The notes under the pieces: generated by a model
The model's database searches: none
Told to the model about the DNA's origin: nothing
What the model saw: the letters and a program-made list of their open reading frames with translations, nothing else
Part shown: piece after piece, positions 1 through 5,172 of the stretch
Layout: the number at the start of each line of letters is the position of its first letter
Numbering within the stretch: the stretch's first letter is position 1
From: Gemmatimonadota bacterium
GTDB taxonomy: Bacteria > Gemmatimonadota > Gemmatimonadetes > JACCXV01 > JAHWKZ01
Direction of reading: 5' to 3'
NCBI GenBank assembly: GCA_030641505.1
Contig: DAOWHI010000083.1
Coordinates: forward strand, 1 to 5,172
Length of the DNA stretch: 5,172 bases
Position numbers and translations under genes: made by a program

Positions 1-2741
1 CCACCAAAGAGCGTGAACTGTCCTCGGGCGCGCTCCTGGGCCTTCCGCTGACCGTGTCCGATCGCCAAATCGAGTACGGTGATTTGTTGTGCGCGGTGGC
101 CGGCGAGACCGTCACAGGCACCAGCCAGCACCAAGCTCTCCAGCACCCGTTTGTTGGCTTGCCGAAGATCGACCCGTTCGGCGAGCTCGTAGAGGTCTGA
201 GAAAGGGCCCTTCCTCTCACGCGCGGCGATGATCGATTCGATCGCTCCCCGCCCGACATTCTTGATCGCCCCGAGACCGAATCGAAGCCCACGATCGACC
301 TTGGTGAACGCGTAGCCGGATTCGTTGACGTCCGGCCCCAGGATCTTGATACCCATTGATCGGCAGGCGTCGATGTAGCGGACGACCTTGTCGCTGTTGC
401 CCATCTCGTTGGACAGCAGGGCGGCCATGAATTCCTGCGGATGATGAGCCTTGAGGTACGCCGTCTGATACGATAGCAGCGCGTACGCCGCGGAGTGGCT
501 CTTGTTGAACCCGTACCGCCCAAACGTCGCGATGTCGGTCACCAGCCGGTCGACGACCTTCTCCGGATATCCACGCTCGAGGGCTCCGTGCCGAAAGCGA
601 CCCAGCTGTTCGTCGATCAGGGACTGGATCTTCTTGCCCATCGCCTTGCGCAGGATATCCGCCTCGGCGAGCGAGAAACCCGCCAGCCGGTTGGCGATCT
701 GCATCACTTGCTCTTGGTAGGTAATGACGCCGTAAGTGTCCGCCAGGAGGTCCTCGATATCGGCGTGATAGGCGTCGACCGGCTCCTCGCCGCGCTTTCT
801 GCGGATGTACCGCTCGGTCATACCAGTGTCGAGCGGGCCCGGCCGGATCAAGGCGTTGATCGCGATCAAGTCCTCGAATCGATCAGGCTTCATACGCTGG
901 CAAATGTCGGTCGCCAGCGACGATTCGAACTGGAAAACCCCGTCAGTCTGGCCACGTCCCAGCATTCTGTAAGGCAGTGCGTCGTCGAGCGATATTCGCT
1001 CGATGTCGATCCTCTCATCGGTCTGATCGGCCACCATCTCGACGGCGTCGTCGATCACCGTCAGGGTGCGCAAGCCGAGCAGGTCGATCTTCAGAAGGCC
1101 GACCTTCTCGATGCTGTTCATGTCCCACTGGGTGGTGAGCTCCTTCTTCTCGGAGCGATAGAGTGGGACATAATTGACGAGTTGATCGGGTGCGATCACG
1201 ATGCCGGCGGCGTGAACCGAGGCGTGCCGGGCTAAGCCCTGAAGTGCTTTGGCATCGTCGAGCAGGCGCCGTACCCGGTCACTTGATTTGTATTCCTGTG
1301 CGATCTCTGGAACTTGTTCGATCGCTTCTTCGATGCGCAGCGGTTGCGGGGACCCGGGGGCATTGGGGATCATCTTCGCCAGTCGGTCGGCTTCCGATAG
1401 CGGCAGCTGCAGCACGCGCGCCACGTCGCGGACCGCGGCTTTGGACTTCATCGTGCCAAAGGTGATGATCTGAGCCACTGACTGATCGCCGTACTTCTGC
1501 TTGACGTAGTCGATGATTTCCCCGCGGCGATCGTCACGGAAATCGATGTCGATGTCCGGCATTGAGATGCGCTCTGGATTCAAGAAGCGCTCGAAAAGGA
1601 GCCCGTAACGCAGCGGTTCGATGTTAGTGATCCCGAGACAGTAGGCGATCAGACTGCCGGCTGCCGAACCACGGCCTGGACCGACCGCGATCCCCTGCTC
1701 GCGCGCGTATGCGATGAAATCGGCAACGATCAGGAAATAACCGGCGTAACCGGTACGCTGGATCACGTCGAGCTCGTAGTCGAACCGCTCACGCGCCTCG
1801 GGTGGCACTGGTTCGTAGCGTGCCTGCAGGCCCGCTCGGGCCTGCGACTCCAGCAGTTCCTCGAGGTTCGCGTGGCCCTCGGCGAGCGGGAAGGCCGGCA
1901 GCAAGACGCGGTCGAAATCGAGATCGACATTGCAGCGATCGGCAACCCAGGCGGTATTTTCGAGCGCCTCGGGATGGGCACCGAATCGCAACGCCATCTC
2001 TTCCGGGCTCTTCAAGTAGAACTCGTCGGAGTAGAATCGCATGCGGTCCTCTTGATCGACGAGCTTGCCGGTCTGAATGCAGAGCAGGACATCGTGCGAC
2101 GACGCATCCGTGCGGCGCTCGTAGTGAACATCGTTGGTGGCGACCAGCGGCAGTCCAAGCTCCGTGGCGAGCTCGAGGACTCCAGTGTTCACCTTGGCCT
2201 GCGCCGGGATGCCGTGGTCTTGGAGCTCGAGGAAGAACCGGTCCGGCCCAAAGGTCCGCGCCATTCGCTCCGCCCGTTCCTTCGCTCCACGGTAATTCTC
2301 ACGGTCCAGCTCGGTCGCCACTTCTCCCTTTAGGCATGCGCTCAAGCCGATCAGGCCGCTCGCATGCTGGGCCAGCGTCTCGTGATCGATCCGCGGCTTG
2401 TAATAGAACCCCTCGAGGTAACCGATCGAGGAGAGCTTCATCAGGTTCTGCCAACCGATATTGTCTTCGGCCAACAGCACGAGGTGGAAATAACTTCCCG
2501 CGCGGCCACCGCGTTCACGACGGCTACCCTCCGCGATGTAGGCCTCCATCCCGAGAATTGGTTTGATGTGACCGGCCTGTGCGGCTTGATAGAACTCGAC
2601 TGCGCCGAACAAGTTGCCGTGATCGGTGATCGCGACTGCCTGCATCCCCATCCCACCGGTCGCGGCTACCAACCGGTCGAACCGGTTTGCGCCATCGAGC
2701 AGTGAGTACTGCGAGTGAGTGTGGAGGTGGACGAACTTCAC
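1..2741 (-). CDS. dnaE: DNA polymerase III subunit alpha (DnaE), C-terminus cut by window edge
   Basis: Replicative C-family DNA polymerase that extends both strands at the fork. The frame is open without a stop for 913 codons from the GTG at 2741 to base 3; the usual family length is about 1150-1200 residues, so the OB-fold and tau-binding C-terminus lie outside. Seen in order: an N-terminal PHP domain opening with HLHTHS (residues 5-10), TDHG (39-42) and NDVH (203-206); the polymerase signature GPGRGSAAGS (354-363); PDIDIDF (395-401) carrying two catalytic aspartates; HASVHAAG (506-513); the third catalytic aspartate D553 in KIDLLGL; fingers motifs FNKSHSAAY (745-753) and KAHHP; GLGAIKNVG (821-829) in the helix-hairpin-helix part; and a clamp motif at the last codons. 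No intein or frameshift is seen. The GTG start lies two residues before the conserved PHP strand and overlaps the upstream gene's stop, which supports it; the Shine-Dalgarno sequence is weak. Confidence 0.98.
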   Translation of the reverse strand, partial: MKFVHLHTHSQYSLLDGANRFDRLVAATGGMGMQAVAITDHGNLFGAVEFYQAAQAGHIKPILGMEAYIAEGSRRERGGRAGSYFHLVLLAEDNIGWQNLMKLSSIGYLEGFYYKPRIDHETLAQHASGLIGLSACLKGEVATELDRENYRGAKERAERMARTFGPDRFFLELQDHGIPAQAKVNTGVLELATELGLPLVATNDVHYERRTDASSHDVLLCIQTGKLVDQEDRMRFYSDEFYLKSPEEMALRFGAHPEALENTAWVADRCNVDLDFDRVLLPAFPLAEGHANLEELLESQARAGLQARYEPVPPEARERFDYELDVIQRTGYAGYFLIVADFIAYAREQGIAVGPGRGSAAGSLIAYCLGITNIEPLRYGLLFERFLNPERISMPDIDIDFRDDRRGEIIDYVKQKYGDQSVAQIITFGTMKSKAAVRDVARVLQLPLSEADRLAKMIPNAPGSPQPLRIEEAIEQVPEIAQEYKSSDRVRRLLDDAKALQGLARHASVHAAGIVIAPDQLVNYVPLYRSEKKELTTQWDMNSIEKVGLLKIDLLGLRTLTVIDDAVEMVADQTDERIDIERISLDDALPYRMLGRGQTDGVFQFESSLATDICQRMKPDRFEDLIAINALIRPGPLDTGMTERYIRRKRGEEPVDAYHADIEDLLADTYGVITYQEQVMQIANRLAGFSLAEADILRKAMGKKIQSLIDEQLGRFRHGALERGYPEKVVDRLVTDIATFGRYGFNKSHSAAYALLSYQTAYLKAHHPQEFMAALLSNEMGNSDKVVRYIDACRSMGIKILGPDVNESGYAFTKVDRGLRFGLGAIKNVGRGAIESIIAARERKGPFSDLYELAERVDLRQANKRVLESLVLAGACDGLAGHRAQQITVLDLAIGHGQRKAQERARGQFTLFG
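6..20 (-). other. Beta-clamp-binding pentapeptide coding segment in dnaE
   Basis: Residues 908-912 of DnaE read QFTLF, directly after the helix-hairpin-helix region. This fits the QxxLF pattern of bacterial sliding-clamp-binding peptides and sits where E. coli alpha has its internal clamp motif (QADMF, around residue 920). By family knowledge this peptide docks in the DnaN pocket and gives processivity. Function here is inferred from motif and position only. Confidence 0.75.
2738..2741 (-). promoter_or_regulatory. Four-base stop/start overlap (GTGA) joining lipoprotein gene and dnaE
   Basis: On the minus strand the bases GTGA contain both the GTG start of dnaE and the TGA stop of the DUF4837 gene. 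Upstream of the GTG only a weak GGA is visible about 11 bases away, so dnaE translation probably depends at least partly on ribosomes that have just finished the lipoprotein gene. The overlap itself is seen directly; coupling is inferred. Confidence 0.7.
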
Positions 2742-3748
2742 GCCGCTTCGTCCACACAGCGGAATGTCTCGAAGATCTGCTCGAGTTGGATCAAGAGCGG
2801 GTACTTGGGTCGATCTGGTGCGTAGAGATTGCCATCGAGCAGGACCAATTGATCGTTGCAGGCCAGGCCGTAGGTGAGAAAAACACCCGCTGTGACGTCG
2901 GATCGGTTCTCCCACACGCCCTGAAGCCGTATTGCCGGTTGGCCGGCCAGGCGGGATGTGATCGCTATCAAGCGCGGTCTGGCGCCGGTTGTATCGGGCC
3001 GCATCGCGATCGAGTCGCCAGGAAAGATCGCGTGCCCCCACGCCTCCCTCACCGCGAGCACGGTGTCGGGGTCGATCTGCGCCGGTAGTGGTACCCAGTG
3101 GATCGACACAACCCGCCGCGGATCCAGGTTGAACCACGTGCGGGTGTCGGGCGGAGCCGACGCTTGTGCCGGCCGATAGACGCGTGGAAGCACGATCGAC
3201 AGTCCTAGGTCTTCGGCCATTTGATGCGCCAACGAGGAATCCGGGCCGCTGGCCCACATTCGATTCACATGATAGTCGACAAAGTCCTGGTGGATAATCT
3301 CATACAACGAGTCTAGTTCTTTGTGCACCAGGGCCGAGGTCGCCGCCGGGGTGTCCGCTCCGAGGACATGGATCGTCTGGTTGCGGGCCCACTTGTCGTG
3401 CACCTCCTCGATCACCTCGCCGCTTTCCGGCACGTCAACCAACTCGGGCAACAACAGTGCGTCGTGAGTCGCTTCGATCAACACCAACCGCTTCCACTTC
3501 GTGAACTCGCCGATCGCTTCGGGGGTGGTGAACGTGACCTCGAAGACCGGCTCGTATCGGGTGGTCAAGACGGTGCGCTCGAAGCTGCTGAGAATCGGGG
3601 CATTCAGGCTCGATTCGAGTGCCTCTGGAATGACCACGATAATCGCGTTGTCGGAACCAAACGCTGGTCCTTTGCCACAGCCCGTCGAAGCGACGACCGC
3701 TACCGACGCGACCGCGAGAGTGGTCACTGTAGAACGGATAAATGACAT
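2738..3748 (-). CDS. DUF4837 family predicted lipoprotein, function unknown
   Basis: Encodes 336 residues from the ATG at 3748. The N-terminus has one arginine, a hydrophobic stretch (about residues 8-20) and a lipobox-like S-T-G-C ending at C24, so lipid anchoring in the envelope is likely; serine at -3 is a slightly atypical lipobox residue. The body matches the DUF4837 pattern as I know it: an N-terminal half with W120-A-R-N-Q, then WFNLDP (205-210), SIHWV (215-219), REAWGHAIFPGDS (234-246), LQGVWE (275-280) and a C-terminal LYAPDRPK (308-315) followed by a helix. Cysteines C297 and C331 could form a disulfide outside the cytoplasm. An in-frame GTG at 3763 would add five residues; ATG is preferred because it gives a standard signal peptide, though neither start has a good Shine-Dalgarno sequence. 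It lies between trmL (79-base gap) and dnaE (4-base overlap). No biochemical role can be given. Confidence 0.85.
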   Translation of the reverse strand: MSFIRSTVTTLAVASVAVVASTGCGKGPAFGSDNAIIVVIPEALESSLNAPILSSFERTVLTTRYEPVFEVTFTTPEAIGEFTKWKRLVLIEATHDALLLPELVDVPESGEVIEEVHDKWARNQTIHVLGADTPAATSALVHKELDSLYEIIHQDFVDYHVNRMWASGPDSSLAHQMAEDLGLSIVLPRVYRPAQASAPPDTRTWFNLDPRRVVSIHWVPLPAQIDPDTVLAVREAWGHAIFPGDSIAMRPDTTGARPRLIAITSRLAGQPAIRLQGVWENRSDVTAGVFLTYGLACNDQLVLLDGNLYAPDRPKYPLLIQLEQIFETFRCVDEAA

Positions 3749-3827
3749 CACGGGGAGAATCACTGCTAGACGTTTTCTTTAGCGCGTCGAAGCCAAGATA
3801 ACACCCACGGATGAAGCCGACAGGCGA

Positions 3828-4331
3828 TCACGAAAACGTGGCTCCAGGCCCCTGGGGCCACGTCGTTTGCCGCAATCCCTCATATACGACGATACCGACC
3901 GCGATGGCGAGGTTGATCGATCGCGCGCGCGCATCCATCGGTATCAACAGACAGCGATTCGGGTGTGCGGCGTGGAGATCGGGAGGAAGCCCAACAGTCT
4001 CGGCGCCGAAGAACAGGTAATCGCCACGCCGAAAGGTAGCCTCCGTGTACGGCGCCCCGCGGTGTGCGGCTGTGTACCAACATCGTTCCTCGTCGGGATC
4101 CGCGGTCCGAAGAAAAGCTGCCAGGTCGTCGTACACCGACCACTTCAGATCCGGCCAGTAGTCCAGCCCCGCGCGCCTTCTTCGTCGGTCGTCGATCGAG
4201 AAACCGAGCGGGCCGATGAGGTGGAGCATCGCCCCGGCGGCCACGCACAGACGGCCGATCGTGCCAGTGTTCTGAGGAATCCTTGGCTCCACGAGCACGA
4301 CGTGAAAGGTGGGATCGAGGTCCGCTGACAC
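3828..4331 (-). CDS. trmL: tRNA (cytidine/uridine-34-2'-O)-methyltransferase, TrmL/YibK-like SPOUT family
   Basis: Encodes 167 residues from a GTG start, close to the E. coli TrmL length of 157. TrmL methylates the ribose of the wobble nucleotide (C34 or cmnm5U34) of certain leucine tRNAs using S-adenosylmethionine, acting in the cytoplasm as a knotted homodimer. Visible family motifs are EPRIPQNTGTIGRLC (15-29), the RRAGLDYW stretch (52-59), FGAETVGLP (108-116) and the knot segment from IPM (130-132) through RSINL (137-141) to VVYEGLRQ (148-155). After the conserved N-L the usual serine is alanine here (A142), a mild departure from the E. coli-like NLS form. GTG at 4331 is chosen because later GTGs (codons 12 and 14) would remove the first beta strand. 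No strong ribosome binding site is seen. First gene of the minus-strand block, divergent from the SH3-repeat gene. Confidence 0.93.
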   Translation of the reverse strand: MSADLDPTFHVVLVEPRIPQNTGTIGRLCVAAGAMLHLIGPLGFSIDDRRRRRAGLDYWPDLKWSVYDDLAAFLRTADPDEERCWYTAAHRGAPYTEATFRRGDYLFFGAETVGLPPDLHAAHPNRCLLIPMDARARSINLAIAVGIVVYEGLRQTTWPQGPGATFS

Positions 4332-4384
4332 AGTCCAGGAATCTAAGAGATGACGGTGCGGTGCCTACGCCGGGCTGGGGCGGC

Positions 4385-4413
4385 TTGACAAGCGCCTCGG
4401 AGGACCGAAGAAT
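4385..4413 (+). promoter_or_regulatory. Sigma70-like promoter candidate before the SH3-repeat gene
   Basis: A perfect TTGACA (4385-4390) is followed after exactly 17 bases by AAGAAT (4408-4413), which matches four of six bases of TATAAT. The -35 box lies in a 9-base inverted repeat, CTTG-A-CAAG (4384-4392), which might be a small operator half-site or chance. If this promoter is real, transcription would begin about at the ATG at 4420, giving a leaderless message. The weak -10 and the conflict with the Shine-Dalgarno sequence in its spacer keep confidence low. Confidence 0.35.
4399..4404 (+). promoter_or_regulatory. Strong Shine-Dalgarno sequence GGAGGA
   Basis: GGAGGA is a near-complete anti-16S match. 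It lies 7 bases before the ATG at 4412 (ideal spacing) but 15 bases before the ATG at 4420 that opens the long frame (too far for usual direct initiation). It therefore points to initiation at the mini-ORF or to unusually long spacing for the main gene. It is the only strong ribosome binding site recognised in the window. Confidence 0.5.
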
Positions 4414-4423
4414 GGTCTTATGA
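4412..4423 (+). CDS. Three-codon mini-ORF (M-V-L) overlapping the SH3-repeat start
   Basis: ATG GTC TTA TGA follows GGAGGA at ideal spacing and ends in an ATGA junction with the ATG of the downstream gene. This is the arrangement expected for termination-reinitiation coupling. The peptide is too short to have a function of its own; if translated, its role would be to deliver ribosomes to the main start or to respond to translation state. A chance arrangement is possible, and it can only work if the message begins upstream of 4399. Confidence 0.3.
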   Translation: MVL

Positions 4424-5172
4424 AGCGAACTTGGAAAACAGCCGCTCCGTGGGCGACGATCAGCTTGTTGGTTACGGTGGTCGCGGCGGGCCCCAGCCAG
4501 CAGGGGGAGGTGGTCGTGGAGCGCACTGAGCTAAAGTGGAGCAGCACCGGGCGAGTGCTGGGTCACCTGAACCGTGGGGCTCCACTCAAGCGACTCGGTG
4601 GCCGAGGGGGCTGGATGCGCGTCCGTGTCCACGGGTGGATGTGGCGGCCGTCGCTCGGCCGAAGTGGTGACCAGTATCGCGTGACCCCGGGTCGAGAAAA
4701 CGTTCGGGCTGGGCCCAACGGCAAGATCTTGGGGTCGCTTGTCCGCGGCGTCGAAGTGCGCCGCGTCGGTACGCAGGGGCGATGGTTCGATATCGAGATG
4801 ATTGGTTGGTTGCCCAATTCGGCAGTTCGGGAGGTAACGGTGGCTGAGCCCGCAGGGGCGGAGGGCGTAACCGGAGGCGAGTCGGTGCCGCCTACCGGGA
4901 CCGCGACACCCGGTACTCGTCGCGGGACGATCGGCCAATTGGCCGAGTCGGTTGGGATGCGTGGAAAGCCTGGCGGTTCGGAGATCGCGACGTTGCCCAA
5001 AGGGTTGAACCTGGCGGCGTTCGAGACCCGTGGTGACTGGACCCGTGTACGCGTAGAAGGTTGGGTTCCGACCGGCGTCGTGGAGACTGGCTCTGGCGCC
5101 GACGCTACACCGGCAGCTGTCGCGCTCGCTCCGGAGGAGTTTACCGGCCATCAGGTGGCATGGACCCTCGAA
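4420..5172 (+). CDS. Exported SH3-like repeat protein, C-terminus cut by window edge
   Basis: The frame is open from the ATG to the window end (251 codons). The ATG is the only standard start after the in-frame stop at 4351. Residues 1-23 look like a Sec signal peptide: K2/R3/K6, a hydrophobic core ISLLVTVVAA (14-23), and likely cleavage after A23. Three diverged SH3b-like units follow (about 31-79, 86-136 and 168-221), each with a G-x-[VIL]-[LA]-x-L-x-[RK]-G turn, a W-[MFT]-x-[VI] strand and a closing G-W. Units 2 and 3 are separated by a Gly/Pro/Thr/Glu-rich linker (137-167) that is probably disordered. Such domains often bind cell-wall peptides or act as scaffolds in the periplasm or at the surface, but no enzymatic domain is visible in the part present. 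A different C-terminal domain may begin after about residue 236. Family assignment rests on the repeat pattern alone. Divergent from trmL. Confidence 0.8.
   Translation, partial: MKRTWKTAAPWATISLLVTVVAAGPSQQGEVVVERTELKWSSTGRVLGHLNRGAPLKRLGGRGGWMRVRVHGWMWRPSLGRSGDQYRVTPGRENVRAGPNGKILGSLVRGVEVRRVGTQGRWFDIEMIGWLPNSAVREVTVAEPAGAEGVTGGESVPPTGTATPGTRRGTIGQLAESVGMRGKPGGSEIATLPKGLNLAAFETRGDWTRVRVEGWVPTGVVETGSGADATPAAVALAPEEFTGHQVAWTLE
4510..5082 (+). repeat. Three diverged SH3-like protein repeats within the plus-strand gene
   Basis: Repeat 1 spans about 4510-4656, repeat 2 about 4675-4827 and repeat 3 about 4921-5082. They align by eye on: position G44/G101/G185 in the first turn; L-x-R/K-G at L50-G53, L107-G110 and L192-G195; W65/W122/W207 starting the next strand; and G72-W73, G129-W130 and G214-W215 at the end. 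The DNA copies are not similar enough to be recent duplications, so this is an old protein-level repeat. Confidence 0.75.

Noticed and set aside
495..1235. Long plus-strand open frame of 246 codons opposite dnaE
   Set aside because: It is antisense to the conserved polymerase core, and its translation shows no recognisable domain. High GC makes long antisense frames common.
1802..2566. Plus-strand open frame of 254 codons opposite dnaE, rich in Arg, Pro and Ala
   Set aside because: Composition is typical of a shadow frame in GC-rich DNA, and the opposite strand carries the clear PHP and palm sequence.
3323..3745. Plus-strand frame of 140 codons opposite the lipoprotein gene
   Set aside because: Shadow of the DUF4837 coding frame; no domain or start signal supports it.
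3749..3827. Possible promoter for the lipoprotein gene, with a TATCTT-like -10 (minus strand, about 3796-3801)
   Set aside because: No acceptable -35 element at 16-18 bases upstream, and the hexamer is weak; not enough to call.
4332..4419. Promoter for trmL on the minus strand of the divergent region
   Set aside because: TTGTCA is present (complement of 4386-4391), but no -10-like hexamer lies at suitable spacing.
4531..5151. Minus-strand frame of 206 codons opposite the SH3-repeat gene
   Set aside because: The plus strand has a signal peptide, a repeated domain pattern and an uninterrupted frame. The minus-strand product is low-complexity with no signal or domain.
1..5172. Search for CRISPR arrays, tRNA or rRNA genes, insertion sequences and intrinsic terminators
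   Set aside because: No regular direct repeats, no tRNA-like cloverleaf, no transposase motifs and no GC-rich hairpin followed by a T run were seen by eye.

Overview
The window is GC-rich bacterial chromosomal DNA holding four genes in two opposed blocks. The left 4.3 kb is read on the minus strand in the order trmL, then a DUF4837-type lipoprotein, then dnaE, whose C-terminus lies beyond base 1. The right 0.75 kb is read on the plus strand and holds the N-terminal 251 residues of an exported SH3-like repeat protein that runs off base 5172. The two blocks diverge from an 88-base intergenic region (4332-4419).

Region by region: bases 1-2741 encode residues 1-913 of the replicative DNA polymerase III alpha subunit, with PHP, palm, thumb, fingers and helix-hairpin-helix parts, ending exactly at a beta-clamp-binding motif. 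Bases 2738-3748 encode a 336-residue predicted lipoprotein of the DUF4837 family, whose TGA stop overlaps the GTG start of dnaE by four bases. Bases 3749-3827 are a short spacer with no clear signal. Bases 3828-4331 encode a 167-residue SPOUT-class tRNA methyltransferase of the TrmL/YibK type. Bases 4420-5172 encode a signal peptide followed by three diverged SH3-like repeats.

The organism cannot be named from this window. DUF4837 proteins are best known from Bacteroidota and occur in related FCB-group lineages. High GC together with a canonical, metal-ligand-complete PHP domain in DnaE would fit Gemmatimonadota or a neighbouring phylum; this is a low-confidence inference.

These are mostly core genes (replication, tRNA modification, envelope). 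No mobile element, CRISPR array, RNA gene or defence cassette is visible. The most noteworthy points are the stop/start coupling of an envelope lipoprotein to the replicative polymerase, the unusual start region of the SH3-repeat gene (strong Shine-Dalgarno sequence, three-codon mini-ORF and ATGA junction, overlapped by a competing promoter-like sequence), and a marked excess of GATC in the minus-strand block.
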